A stretch of 64,000 nucleotides of DNA from Beijerinckiaceae bacterium. GTDB lineage: Bacteria > Pseudomonadota > Alphaproteobacteria > Rhizobiales > Beijerinckiaceae. Shown in pieces: positions 34,977 through 44,332 of the stretch. Position numbers and translations under genes: made by a program. The notes beneath the pieces were generated by a model. The model saw nothing but the letters and a program-made list of their open reading frames with translations, did no database searches and had not been told where the DNA came from. The stretch is taken from positions 62,001-126,000 of the forward strand of contig CANGJJ010000006.1 of the NCBI GenBank assembly GCA_947454485.1, given 5' to 3'. Position 1 is the stretch's first letter. Every line of letters begins with the position of its first letter.

Positions 34977-36404
34977 TCACGCTTGCTTGCGCGAAATGAC
35001 ATAGGATTCATCATTGAACCAAAGCCCGCCATGTTTTTGCAGGACCTCTTGCGTCGCCTCGAGATAAGCATCGCTTTTCACGACCTCCGACAGACGCTGA
35101 TCTTCAATCTGCGCGACATAAATCGCTGCATTCCACGCAGCAAACAATGTCGAGGTGCCAATCGCCCCCACCACTTCCCCCGGCAGCGTATGCATATCGT
35201 AGCGAAAGACTGAGCGCGCATCGGCATAGGCATTGAAGGTGAGATTGCGCCCCGCTGCCCCCAGCTCCTCTTTCACCGCACGCAGCACCGCATGACGATC
35301 AACCTCGAAGGGATTTTCACCCGGCCAGACTTTCTGCACGATCTCGAGGCCCGGATCCTGCCCCATAGAATGAATACCAATCAGCCGCCCGCCAGGACCA
35401 ATGGCGCGCGCCAAAGGGCCAATCACTTTCTTGGCTTTGAACTCAGCCGAAGCGCGCGCGCGATAGGGCTGCGAGGCGATGATGAGATCATAATCGGCCG
35501 TCACGCGGCCGGGTTTTGGCAGAATAGAATCGAGCAAGAAGCGATGGTCTTCGCGATAGAGGGTGAGAACAATCGGACGATCATAAACAGGATTGCCCGT
35601 CTTGGCGCTGACCTTAGCATTCCAATTCTCGGACAAGAAGCTCTGCAGATCGGTCAGTTGCTCTTCAAAATCATGCGCAGAATTACCGGTGAGCGCGACA
35701 TCTTTCCAGATGAGACCTTGCGCGGCGGCAGGGCTTTTGGGCGTCAGCCACGGCGCTTCAGAATAATAGAGATTGGTGAGCACGATCACGCTGGCAGGAT
35801 GCTCGCAAAAACGATCCGGCAATTTCTCGAGCGTCAGGCGCACATCTTCAAGGCTGACCTCTTTGCCAACAACATAAAAGGGCATAGTGGGGTGACGCGC
35901 ATGCATAGCGCGCATGACACGCGAAAGCACAGTGCCATCACCCACACCCGCATCGAACAAGCGCAAAGCTGGCGGGCGCGGATTGATATTGGCAAGCTCC
36001 ATCGACACGCGATTGGCGACCACCCATTTCTCCGAACAGGTGTTCACGAAGAGCAGATATTTTTGGCGATTGTCGAAGAAGCGGAAATTCTCTTCCGCAT
36101 TATGCGGCGGGGCCGCAAAGGCCATTCGCTGGGCCGGCGGATGAGGCTGCGCGCTGCGCGCACTGCCGCGACGGCGCACACGCAAGGCTTGGGGATTGTC
36201 GGCATGGCTGGCGATGAAACCGCGCAAACGGTCGAGCGTGTCGAGCGTCAGACTGCCACCATCGCGCAGCCGCGAGACGAGCTTGCCATCATTGACTGCA
36301 AGGCGCCCGAAGGTTGATTCCGCGAGGCCCGCGAGGCGACAAAAGTCGCTGATTTCAACGAGAATGTCCTGAGCACCCATGGCGTCCCCCATGGCTCCGC
36401 TCAT
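34977..36404 (-). CDS. HTH-methyltransferase fusion protein
   Basis: A 475-residue protein. Residues about 14-65 look like a helix-turn-helix (FCRLAGLAESTFGRLAVNDG, then KLVSRLRDGGSLTLDTLDRL). The main domain (about 110-450) is a class I SAM-dependent methyltransferase: motif I DAGVGDGTVLSRVM, acidic residue in VVGKEVS, and later YDLIIASQPYRA and PGGRLIGIHS. I do not know a named relative. It could be a regulator using a methyltransferase-like sensor, or an enzyme. It lies between livF and the MTHFR-like gene. ATG 36404 is used; two other in-frame ATGs lie within ten codons. Confidence 0.75.
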   Translation of the reverse strand: MSGAMGDAMGAQDILVEISDFCRLAGLAESTFGRLAVNDGKLVSRLRDGGSLTLDTLDRLRGFIASHADNPQALRVRRRGSARSAQPHPPAQRMAFAAPPHNAEENFRFFDNRQKYLLFVNTCSEKWVVANRVSMELANINPRPPALRLFDAGVGDGTVLSRVMRAMHARHPTMPFYVVGKEVSLEDVRLTLEKLPDRFCEHPASVIVLTNLYYSEAPWLTPKSPAAAQGLIWKDVALTGNSAHDFEEQLTDLQSFLSENWNAKVSAKTGNPVYDRPIVLTLYREDHRFLLDSILPKPGRVTADYDLIIASQPYRARASAEFKAKKVIGPLARAIGPGGRLIGIHSMGQDPGLEIVQKVWPGENPFEVDRHAVLRAVKEELGAAGRNLTFNAYADARSVFRYDMHTLPGEVVGAIGTSTLFAAWNAAIYVAQIEDQRLSEVVKSDAYLEATQEVLQKHGGLWFNDESYVISRKQA

Positions 36405-36504
36405 GTCGAAGCCTTAGGGTGCATGATCTCCCGCCCACACTCACCGTCAACCACAAAATGCCTACACGAAAGTGGGCAACGTGAGTGGGCAAGAGTGGGA
36501 CGGC

Positions 36505-37209
36505 TCAGACGCCGAGATAAGTCTCGTGAATGGCGGGATTGGCCATCAGCTCTGCCGTTGTGCCTGCCCAAGCGATCTCGCCCTTTTCCACCACATAGTG
36601 GCGATCGGCGAGCTCACACAAAGCCTCCAGCTCCTTGTCGATGACGAGGATGGAGAGGCCAGAGCCTTTGAGCGCCTTCAGCCGCGCCCAGATCTCTTCG
36701 CGGATGACGGGGGCCAACCCCTCGGTAGCTTCATCCAAAATCAGGAGGCGCGGATTGGTCATCAAGGCGCGGCCAATGGCGAGCATCTGCTGTTCACCGC
36801 CAGAAAGCTGCGTGCCGCTATTGGACATGCGCTCGCCCAGACGCGGAAAAAAGTCGATGACACGATCAAAGGTCCAGCGCTCAGCGCCCCAGCTGCGATC
36901 AATCCCCGCCATGAGCAGATTTTCGCGCACGCTCAGATTGGGGAAAATCTGGCGTCCTTCTGGCACCAAACCAAGACCAAGGCGCGCGATACTATGCGAG
37001 GGCAATTTTTCGATGCGCTCACCAGCGAGATGAATCTCGCCCCGCTCGGCGCGCACCATGCCCATAATCGTGCGCACGGTCGTTGTCTTGCCCATGCCGT
37101 TGCGCCCGATCAGCGTCACGACTTCGCCTTCGCCAATTGTCAGCGACAGGCCAAAGAGCACGCGGGCATGACCATAACCCGCTTCAATGTTGCGCATATC
37201 GAGCAGCAT
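36505..37209 (-). CDS. livF: Branched-chain amino acid-type ABC transporter ATPase LivF
   Basis: A 234-residue ATPase with Walker A GRNGMGKTT, signature LSGGEQQMLAIGRAL and Walker B LLILDEATEGLAP (the LivF EGLAP variant). It forms the ATPase pair with LivG. I take ATG 37209, with GAGGGG just upstream; a GTG at 37221 overlaps livG more. In this family substrates include branched amino acids, but in catabolic islands often aromatic acids. Confidence 0.95.
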   Translation of the reverse strand: MLLDMRNIEAGYGHARVLFGLSLTIGEGEVVTLIGRNGMGKTTTVRTIMGMVRAERGEIHLAGERIEKLPSHSIARLGLGLVPEGRQIFPNLSVRENLLMAGIDRSWGAERWTFDRVIDFFPRLGERMSNSGTQLSGGEQQMLAIGRALMTNPRLLILDEATEGLAPVIREEIWARLKALKGSGLSILVIDKELEALCELADRHYVVEKGEIAWAGTTAELMANPAIHETYLGV

Positions 37210-37217
37210 GGAGCCCC

Positions 37218-37964
37218 TCACGACCTGTGACCGAGATAGGCAGCCTTCACAGCTGCATCTGTGCGGATGGATTGCGGCTCGCCGGTCGCAATCATGCTTC
37301 CAGCCACCAGAACACTGACGCGATCTGCCAATGCAAAGACCGCATCCATATCGTGTTCAACGATGAGGATGGCATAGTCTTTCTTGAGCCCGCTCAAGAT
37401 GCGGGTCATGCGCTGTCCATCCTGACGGCCCATGCCGGCCATAGGTTCATCCAGCAGCAAAAGCGAAGGCTTCATGGCAAGCGCCATAGCCAGCTCCAAC
37501 TGGCGACGCTCACCATGGGAGAGATCTTCAGCCACGATTTGCGCGCGATGATCAAGACCGATCGTCGCCAAAGCCTCCATCGCAGGCCCGTTGAGCGCTG
37601 GATCGCGCCACGCATCGCGCCAGAATTTAAAACCATGACCCTGCTGCGCCTGCACCGCGAGCGACACATTGGCCAGCGCCGTGAACTGCGGAAAGATCGA
37701 GGTGATCTGGAACGAGCGCGCCATGCCGAGCTGCGAGCGCCGATGCGGCGGCTCTTGCGTAATGTCGCGCCCCTTGAAACTGATCGTGCCACTATCGGGC
37801 GCAAGCTCGCCCTGCAGCTGCGCAATCAAAGTCGTCTTGCCCGCGCCATTGGGGCCGATCAAGGCATGAGTTTCGCCGGGCATGACATTGAGCGACAGAT
37901 CATTGGTCGCGACCAGACCCGAGAAACGCTTGTAGAGATTATTGACGGAGAGGATCGGCGTCAT
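37218..37964 (-). CDS. livG: Branched-chain amino acid-type ABC transporter ATPase LivG
   Basis: A 248-residue ATPase with Walker A GPNGAGKTT, signature LSHGERRQLELAMALA (the LivG LSHG variant), Walker B LLLLDEPMAGM and switch EHDMDAVF. The start ATG 37964 sits in the ATGA overlap with the livM stop. The overlap with livF and livM points to coupled translation. Confidence 0.95.
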   Translation of the reverse strand: MTPILSVNNLYKRFSGLVATNDLSLNVMPGETHALIGPNGAGKTTLIAQLQGELAPDSGTISFKGRDITQEPPHRRSQLGMARSFQITSIFPQFTALANVSLAVQAQQGHGFKFWRDAWRDPALNGPAMEALATIGLDHRAQIVAEDLSHGERRQLELAMALAMKPSLLLLDEPMAGMGRQDGQRMTRILSGLKKDYAILIVEHDMDAVFALADRVSVLVAGSMIATGEPQSIRTDAAVKAAYLGHRS

Positions 37965-39001
37965 CAGGCATGCCCTCCCTCGGTATTGCTGGCGCTCTTG
38001 CTGCGGGTGAGGCCGAGCACATCCACCAGACCGCCACGCAAATAAACAACGATCAGCACGACGACGATGCCAAAAGGCAGCTGCCAGAACTGTGTCCAAG
38101 AGGGCAGATAGGCCTCCAGCAGAACGAACAAGATCGCGCCCAGCACAGGCCCCCACACACGACCCATGCCGCCCAGCACTGCCATGACGACATAATCACC
38201 TGCGCGCACCCATGACAGATCAGAGGGGCTGACAAAGGCCTGACCGCTTGCCCACAGCGCGCCCGCAAGCCCCGTCACTGCGCCAGAGATCGCAAAGGCC
38301 ATGAGCTTGTAGCGCAGCGGGGGAATGCCAAGCGCCACCACGCGGCGCTCATTCTGCGATGTCGCGCGCAGGATGATGCCAAAGCGGCTTTGCACCAAAC
38401 GCGCAAAGACAAAGATCGTCGCGGTGAGCACACCCACCGCCACATAATAAAAGGTCGTTCGTTTGGTGATGTTGAAATCAGCGAAATGCAGATTGGCGAG
38501 AACCTGCAAACCATCTTCGCCACCATATTGCTGCAAGGCGACGAAGAAATAGTAGAGCATCTGGTTGAAGGCCAGAGTGATCATGATGAAGTAAGTGCCG
38601 CTGGTGCGCAGCGAAATGATGCCCGTCAGCGCGGCAACACCCATGGCGCATAAAAATGCCAGCGGCATGGAGATCGCCAGATTGTCCGTACCCGCAAAGA
38701 GGCCGAGAAATTTCGTCGCTTCATAATCATGAAAGGCGAGGATCGCGACCGTATAGGCACCCACGCCAAACAGGCCCGAATGCATCAGGCTCACAAGACC
38801 GCCATAGCCGAGCACGAAATTCAGCGCCACCGCCACGATGGAGAAAATGACCGCGCGGGTGAAGAGGCGGATGAGGAAGGGATTGTCGGTAGCCGCAGCA
38901 AAAGTTGGCACAAGAGCCAAAGCGGCCAGCACCAGCAAGATCGGCCAGTTGCCGCGCAGCCATGCGCTCAGCGAAAAAGAGGGGTTCGATTGATCAGCCA
39001 T
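37964..39001 (-). CDS. livM: Branched-chain amino acid-type ABC transporter permease LivM
   Basis: A 345-residue inner-membrane permease with about ten helices. Family landmarks are LNFVLGYGGLVSLMHSGLFG, RTSGTYFIMITLAFNQMLYY and GGMGRVWGPVLGAILF. ATG 39001 is chosen because it overlaps the livH stop by 8 bases; longer frames run into livH. Confidence 0.94.
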   Translation of the reverse strand: MADQSNPSFSLSAWLRGNWPILLVLAALALVPTFAAATDNPFLIRLFTRAVIFSIVAVALNFVLGYGGLVSLMHSGLFGVGAYTVAILAFHDYEATKFLGLFAGTDNLAISMPLAFLCAMGVAALTGIISLRTSGTYFIMITLAFNQMLYYFFVALQQYGGEDGLQVLANLHFADFNITKRTTFYYVAVGVLTATIFVFARLVQSRFGIILRATSQNERRVVALGIPPLRYKLMAFAISGAVTGLAGALWASGQAFVSPSDLSWVRAGDYVVMAVLGGMGRVWGPVLGAILFVLLEAYLPSWTQFWQLPFGIVVVLIVVYLRGGLVDVLGLTRSKSASNTEGGHA

Positions 39002-39866
39002 GAACGGGGAACAGTCCCTTGGGACGCCATGCAAGAATGAGCGCCATGAGCATGAAGATGACCATGCTGCCCAAAGCATGAGGCAGCAAGACGCGACCGA
39101 AAGTGTCGACAATGCCAATCATCAAAGCCGCGATGAAAGCACCGCGAATGGAGCCGATGCCACCAATCACAGTGACAACGAGCGCAAGAATGAGAATGGG
39201 CTCACCCATACCAACTTGCACCGCTGTGATGGGGCCTGCCATCATGCCAGCGAGCCCCGCGAGCGCAGCGCCAGCAGCAAAGACCAGCGCAAAGACGAGC
39301 TGCACATCAACACCCAGCGCCGAGGCCATGGGACGATTGGAGGCGCCAGCCCTGATCCACATGCCGGTGCGCGTATGCACAACCACAACATAAAGACCGA
39401 GCGCAACAACAAGGCCCACGCTGAGAATGGCGAGGCGAAAGGCGGGATAGAGCACGCCGTCCATGATCTCGACCGAGCCTGACAACAAGGCAGGCACTGG
39501 CATAGGCACAGGCACAACGCCCCACACCATGCGCACAAGATCATTGAAGATGAGAATGAGACCGAAAGTGACGAGAACCTGATCCAGATGGCCGCGCGCA
39601 TAAAAGCGCCGCAGCACAATCAGCTCCATCAAGATACCCATGATGGCTGTGCAGGGAATGGCGAGTGCAATGGCGAGCAGAAAATTGCCGGTGATTTTGA
39701 TAAACATGGCAGCGAAAAAAGCGCCCGCCATATAGAGCGATCCATGGGCGAGATTGATCAAATTCATAATGCCAAACACCAGCGTCAAACCGGCGGACAT
39801 CAAGAATAATTGCACGCCAAGCTGCACGCCGTTGAGCGACTGTTCAATGAAAAGGCTGAGGGTCAT
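38994..39866 (-). CDS. livH: Branched-chain amino acid-type ABC transporter permease LivH
   Basis: A 290-residue inner-membrane permease. It has FGIMNLINLAHGSLYMAGAF (family hallmark NxAHG), RRFYARGHLDQVLVTFGL and VVTVIGGIGSIRGAFIAALM. It pairs with LivM to form the channel. It is separated from the upstream receptor gene by about 50 bases that hold a stable hairpin. Confidence 0.95.
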   Translation of the reverse strand: MTLSLFIEQSLNGVQLGVQLFLMSAGLTLVFGIMNLINLAHGSLYMAGAFFAAMFIKITGNFLLAIALAIPCTAIMGILMELIVLRRFYARGHLDQVLVTFGLILIFNDLVRMVWGVVPVPMPVPALLSGSVEIMDGVLYPAFRLAILSVGLVVALGLYVVVVHTRTGMWIRAGASNRPMASALGVDVQLVFALVFAAGAALAGLAGMMAGPITAVQVGMGEPILILALVVTVIGGIGSIRGAFIAALMIGIVDTFGRVLLPHALGSMVIFMLMALILAWRPKGLFPVHG

Positions 39867-39884
39867 GTGAGACTCTGCAAAGCA

Positions 39885-39906
39885 GCCGGGGGATCTCTCC
39901 CCCGGC
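39885..39906 (-). other. Intercistronic stem-loop between receptor and permease genes
   Basis: GCCGGGGG (39885-39892) pairs over 8 bp with CCCCCGGC (39899-39906) around a 6-base loop. There is no U tract in the direction of transcription. Such hairpins after solute-binding-protein genes commonly protect the upstream mRNA and lower expression of the following permease genes; here this is inference. Confidence 0.7.
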
Positions 39907-39916
39907 CGTTCGATGA

Positions 39917-41104
39917 TTATTGAGCGGCCATCTTGCAGTCGCCCGAATATGCATCCGTCAGATCACTCATGATCTTCTGCTGGAGCTTGGCGACGAGGCG
40001 ACCCTTCTCATCCTTCTCGATCTTGGTGAGATAGTAATCCTGGATCGGGAAGTGGTTCGTGTTGAATTTGAAGTTGCCGCGCACGGACTCAAACTTCACA
40101 TTCTCCATCGCCTTCTGGAAGGCAACCTTGTCCTCGATCTTGCCGCCAATCGAATCGATGGCAGCCTGCATCATACGGCCTGTGTCATAGGCGAGCGCAG
40201 CATAGGGAGACGGAATGCGGTTATATTCCTTCTCAAAGTCAGCTGCGAAACGCTTGTTAGCGGCATTGTCGAGATATTCGCTCCACAGCGCGCCCGTATA
40301 CATGCCAAGCGCTGCATCGCCGAGCGCGGGCAAAATGGTCTGATCAACCACGGCTGCGCCAGCATAGAGCGGGATCTGATCCTTGAGACCTGCCTGCGCA
40401 TATTGCTTGACGAAGTTGATGCCCATGCCGCCGGGATAGAAGACGAGCACAGCATCGGGCTTGGCCGCACGGATCTGCGCGATCTCAGCAGAATAATCGA
40501 GCTGGCCCATGGTGGTGTAAACTTCACCCGCGACATCGCCCTTATAGTAGCGCTTCACGCCGGTGAGCATATCTTTGCCAGCGGGATAGTTGGGGGCCAT
40601 GAGATAGATCTTCTTATAGCCCTTCTCGCGCAAATATTGGCCCATGCCTTCGTAGTTCTGGTCATTCTGGAAGGCGGCTGCAAAGAAGCGCGGATGGCAC
40701 TGACGGCCAGCCACAATCGAAGGGCCTGCATTGGTCGAGATATAGAAGGCACCAGCATCCAGCACCGGCTTCAGCACGGCGAGCAGCACATTGGAGAAAT
40801 TGATGCCGGTGACGATCTGCACCTTGTCGCTCTCGAGCATCTTGTCGACGACCTGACGACCCACATCGGGCTTCACCTGGTCATCGCCATAAACGACCTG
40901 CACGGGGCGGCCGCCGAATGTATTGTTGGCATGTTTGAGCGCGAGCTTGAAACCATCCGACAGGTCACGACCCAGAACGCCCTCAGGACCGGACATGGTC
41001 GAGATGAAGCCAATCTTGATAGGCTGCTGGGCCTGTGCACCTGCACTGAGCAAGAGACCCACGGCGGCGGCCGCAAGGCCCGCCAGACGAAGCGACGTCT
41101 TCAT
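39917..41104 (-). CDS. Liv-type ABC transporter solute-binding protein
   Basis: A 395-residue periplasmic receptor. The signal peptide covers residues 1-25 (cleavage after GAQA), and the mature part begins QQPIKIGFISTMSGPEGVLG, the type I periplasmic-binding (Peripla_BP_6) start. The internal GRQCHPRFFAAAFQNDQNYE motif is typical of receptors near aromatic catabolism genes. ATG 41104 has GGAGGA at ideal spacing; GTG 41116 is a less likely start. First gene of the operon running to 34079. Confidence 0.93.
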   Translation of the reverse strand: MKTSLRLAGLAAAAVGLLLSAGAQAQQPIKIGFISTMSGPEGVLGRDLSDGFKLALKHANNTFGGRPVQVVYGDDQVKPDVGRQVVDKMLESDKVQIVTGINFSNVLLAVLKPVLDAGAFYISTNAGPSIVAGRQCHPRFFAAAFQNDQNYEGMGQYLREKGYKKIYLMAPNYPAGKDMLTGVKRYYKGDVAGEVYTTMGQLDYSAEIAQIRAAKPDAVLVFYPGGMGINFVKQYAQAGLKDQIPLYAGAAVVDQTILPALGDAALGMYTGALWSEYLDNAANKRFAADFEKEYNRIPSPYAALAYDTGRMMQAAIDSIGGKIEDKVAFQKAMENVKFESVRGNFKFNTNHFPIQDYYLTKIEKDEKGRLVAKLQQKIMSDLTDAYSGDCKMAAQ

Positions 41105-41215
41105 AAAATCCTCCACTGCGGCTGGCAGGACCTCCCCCGGCCCCGGCTCCAGCTTGGACCCGAGTCTTAGCGCAAATATACGACCCGCGCACCCCGTTCG
41201 CTTCAGGTGAATGGA

Positions 41216-42190
41216 TCAATGCAGCTTGGGATTTTGTGCAATGCGGTTGCGGTCAGCGCTCACCACGCTGATCTCCAGCGTGCGCCCATTGCGCAGAATG
41301 CCGAGCTGTAATTTCGTGCCCACTGGCCCCAGCGCCCAGAGTTTTTTGTAAAAACCCGCCAGCTCCACGACCGGCGCGCCATTCACCGACAAGACAACAT
41401 CGCCCGCTTGCAGATTGGCAGCTTTAGCTGGCCCGCGATCAGCGACCCCCATGACCACGACCTTATTGTCCATATCGGTCGCATAAAGACCGAGCCAGGG
41501 ACGCGGTGGCTGATTCGGCTGGCCCGTCGCCAGAATGTCCTCGATCACGGGTTTGAGCAGATTGATCGGGATGCTCATATTGATGTTTTCGGTAATGCCT
41601 TTGCCGCGTTGCTGCTCAAGTTGCAGCGAGCCAAGACCCACCAGATCCCCCTCCGGCCCGATGAGCGCTGTGCCGCCCCAATTGGGATGGGAGGGCGAGG
41701 TGAAGATCGCCTGTTCGAGCAGATATTCCCAGTAACCGGCAAACTGCTGGCGCGCGACCACATGGGCCGCGACCGCGCGCAAACGCCCGCCCCCGCCTGC
41801 CATCACCACATCATCGCCAATCTGGATCATATCAGAATCGCCCAGCCGCAGAGGCGGGCAATCGAGCTTGCCGAGCGCTTGAACCAGCGCAAAACCGCTG
41901 GTGTGGTCAATGCCAATCACATCGGCGGGCACGACTTTGCCCTCCCCGGTGCGCAGCCAGACAGAATCTGCCTCATTGACAAGATAGCCAACCGTCAGCA
42001 CCAACCCATTGTCGCGGATGAGCACAGCACTGCCCGCCCGTTCCGTGCCCAAAGTGGCCGCAGAAAAGGCCGTCTCGGGGACAATCGAGCTGATGTAAAG
42101 AACGCTGCCCAGAACCCCGTCCAGATCGAACTCATATTCATCTGGCTTGGGCTGAAAAGCCGCAGGCACTTTCCAGTCGCTGAACGACAC
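41216..42190 (-). CDS. Trypsin-like/PDZ protein lacking catalytic His and Ser (DegP/HtrA-like pseudoprotease)
   Basis: A 324-residue protein with an HtrA-like layout: a protease-like domain (about 25-225) and one PDZ domain (about 230-320, PWLGLYATD to the end, with LQAGDVVLSVNGAPV). The triad is broken. The His position reads TVGYLV (Tyr69 where TAAHVV is expected) and the Ser loop reads PNWGGTAL (Trp171 where GNSGG is expected). The Asp (Asp95, GIDHTSGFALV) remains. No signal peptide is visible. It is probably a non-catalytic binding protein. It is leftward, just downstream of the TauD-type gene. Confidence 0.82.
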   Translation of the reverse strand: MSFSDWKVPAAFQPKPDEYEFDLDGVLGSVLYISSIVPETAFSAATLGTERAGSAVLIRDNGLVLTVGYLVNEADSVWLRTGEGKVVPADVIGIDHTSGFALVQALGKLDCPPLRLGDSDMIQIGDDVVMAGGGGRLRAVAAHVVARQQFAGYWEYLLEQAIFTSPSHPNWGGTALIGPEGDLVGLGSLQLEQQRGKGITENINMSIPINLLKPVIEDILATGQPNQPPRPWLGLYATDMDNKVVVMGVADRGPAKAANLQAGDVVLSVNGAPVVELAGFYKKLWALGPVGTKLQLGILRNGRTLEISVVSADRNRIAQNPKLH

Positions 42191-42264
42191 AGGGCAAGCT
42201 CCATCTCTGCCGCAAAACCATGTCTATCATAGTCCGCGCTGAGCATCCGACAAGCACCCAGCCC

Positions 42265-43125
42265 TCAGGCGGGAACCTCGCCCAAAACAGTCACGCGCCG
42301 CAGAATACGCCGCTCGGTCGCGGGGAAATCTGACCTTGCGTGAAGCGTGCAGCGATTGTCCCACATGATCAGGTCGCCCACGCGCCAGCGATGCACATAT
42401 TGAAACTCTGGCCGCTCTTGATGGTCGAAGATGCGGCGCAGAATTTCATCGCTCTCCGCGCGCGCCAGCCCTTCGATACAGGCTGTCATACCGCGATTGA
42501 CATAGAGCGCTTTGCGTCCCGTCACAGGATGGGTGCGCACGATGGGATGGGCATAGTGCTTCGCGTTGGGCGGGATCTGCGGATACAAATCCATCGCCGC
42601 ATCGCCATAGCCGCCCTCTTCATTATATTCAAAAATATTGATCGCCTTGGCCCCATCAATCTTGGCCTTCAGCTCCTGCGGCAGGGTTTCGTAAGCGCGA
42701 TACATATTGGCAAAGAGCGTATCGCCACCCTGCGAGGGAATCTCGATCGAATAGAGCAATGCCGCCATGCAGGGACGCTCGACATAGCATTGGTCAGAAT
42801 GGAACAGCATCTCGCCATCGGGCAGAGCGCCGATCAGCTGGCCGTTCTCGCGCACATTGGAGATCAGAAAAGAGGATGAATATTGCTGCGACAATCCGCT
42901 GTTGCGATTGACCGCGCGCGCCAATGGCCCAAAGCGCTCTGCAAAGGCGACTTGATGGGGCTCATCGAGCTGTTGCCCGCGCAGCAAGATCACGCAATGG
43001 TCGTGGAAGGCCTGGGTAATCGCAGCAAAGTCGCCCTCGCCCACGGGCTGGCTCAGATCGACACCGGTGATCTCAGCCCCTATTTCCGGCGCGAGCTTAT
43101 GCACCCCAACAGCCGACTGACCCAC
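42265..43125 (-). CDS. TauD/TfdA-family Fe(II)/2-oxoglutarate dioxygenase
   Basis: A 286-residue enzyme that hydroxylates its substrate using 2-oxoglutarate, O2 and Fe(II). Iron ligands are His and Asp in MLFHSDQCY and the distal His in RCTLHARSDF. The 2-oxoglutarate-binding Arg is in RRILRRVTV. I choose GTG 43125 (VGQSAVGVHKLAPEIGAEIT) because GGGGAGG lies 7 bases upstream and the length then equals TauD. The longer frame to 43221 has no similarity. Substrates of the family include taurine, alkyl sulfates and 2,4-D; none can be selected here. Confidence 0.9.
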   Translation of the reverse strand: MGQSAVGVHKLAPEIGAEITGVDLSQPVGEGDFAAITQAFHDHCVILLRGQQLDEPHQVAFAERFGPLARAVNRNSGLSQQYSSSFLISNVRENGQLIGALPDGEMLFHSDQCYVERPCMAALLYSIEIPSQGGDTLFANMYRAYETLPQELKAKIDGAKAINIFEYNEEGGYGDAAMDLYPQIPPNAKHYAHPIVRTHPVTGRKALYVNRGMTACIEGLARAESDEILRRIFDHQERPEFQYVHRWRVGDLIMWDNRCTLHARSDFPATERRILRRVTVLGEVPA

Positions 43126-43311
43126 TTCGCGCCTCCCCTGATTTGCACCCAAGTCTGGACACAGGGCGGCGCAAGTCAAGTCCACGCAAAAATGTGATCG
43201 AAGCGCCTCCAATGGCGTCACTTTGCCTTTGCTTCATGCGCTGTGCATGACAAACTTGCTTGTCGGCGCACCGCAGCAATCACAACATGTGGGCGTCTCT
43301 TGGAGGATCCT

Positions 43312-44328
43312 ATGGCATTTCGTTTGAAGCCCGTCAGCGCGCTCTTGGCTGGCCTGTTGCTCGCGGCGCCCGTACAGGCGCAAGAGAGCTTCTATGCCGG
43401 AAAGACCATCAGCATCATTGTGGGCTTTGGCGCCGGTGGTGGCTATGACCTTTATGCGCGCCTGCTCTCGCGCTTCCTCGGCAAACACATCCCCGGCACT
43501 CCAACCGTCATCGTGCAGAATATGGAGGGTGCTGGCGGCGTGCGCGCGGCCAACTATGTCTATGCCAATGCCGCCAAAGACGGCACGGTGATCGCTGGCG
43601 TCAATCAAGGCGCGGCCTTGTTCCAACTGCTGGGTGGCAAGGGCGCGCAATATGATCCTGCCAAATTCCAATGGCTGGGCAGCATGGCCTCATCCAACAA
43701 CACGGTCTATGTCTGGCACAAGGCAGGCGTGAACACGATTGAAGATGCCAAAGCCCGCGAAGTCTCAATGGCCGGCAGCGGCGTGATCTCAGATGCCAAT
43801 ATCTATCCTGCGATTTTGAATGCACTGGTCGGCACCAAATTCAAAGTCATCAATGGCTATGCAGGCACCAATGAGAGCAATCTGGCGCTTGAGCGCGGCG
43901 AGGTTGATGGTCGCGGCGGTGGAGCCTATTCGAGCCTCGTCAGCACACGGCCCCAATGGCTGCGCGACAAGCAGATCAAAATCATTACACAGATTGGAAC
44001 TGAGAAAGAACCCGATCTCCCAGATGTGCCGCGCCTGCTCGATCTTGTGACGAATGAGGAAGACAAACAGATCGCCTCGCTGGTCACACTCCCCGTCTCC
44101 ATCGGCTATAATTATTGGCTCGCGCCCGATGTGCCAGCAGAGCGCATCGCTATTTTGCGCAAAGCCTTTGTGGCGACGATGAGCGATCCTGAGCTCATCG
44201 CAGAAGCACGCAAACAGCTCTTCGACATCAGGCCCAAAAGCGGCGAAGAGCTGGAGGCCATGGTGCGAAAGGCCGCTGAGATACCAAAGCCGATCTTGCA
44301 ACGCACAGCCACAATTTTGGGCTGGTAA
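43312..44328 (+). CDS. Tripartite tricarboxylate transporter receptor-type protein (Bug/TctC family)
   Basis: A 338-residue periplasmic receptor with a signal peptide (residues 1-24, ending VQA) and the Bug core IVGFGAGGGYDLYARLLSRF. It binds organic acids or aromatics for TctAB-type permeases. No tctA or tctB gene is in the window, so it is an orphan receptor, as is common in this group of bacteria. ATG 43312 is set by GGAGG; it is divergent from the TauD-type gene. Confidence 0.9.
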   Translation: MAFRLKPVSALLAGLLLAAPVQAQESFYAGKTISIIVGFGAGGGYDLYARLLSRFLGKHIPGTPTVIVQNMEGAGGVRAANYVYANAAKDGTVIAGVNQGAALFQLLGGKGAQYDPAKFQWLGSMASSNNTVYVWHKAGVNTIEDAKAREVSMAGSGVISDANIYPAILNALVGTKFKVINGYAGTNESNLALERGEVDGRGGGAYSSLVSTRPQWLRDKQIKIITQIGTEKEPDLPDVPRLLDLVTNEEDKQIASLVTLPVSIGYNYWLAPDVPAERIAILRKAFVATMSDPELIAEARKQLFDIRPKSGEELEAMVRKAAEIPKPILQRTATILGW

Positions 44329-44332
44329 GCAA

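Noticed and set aside
36468-36500. Short direct repeats AGTGGGCAA upstream of the HTH-methyltransferase gene
   Set aside because: Two to three imperfect copies about 13 bases apart could be a regulator site, but they are too short and irregular to claim.
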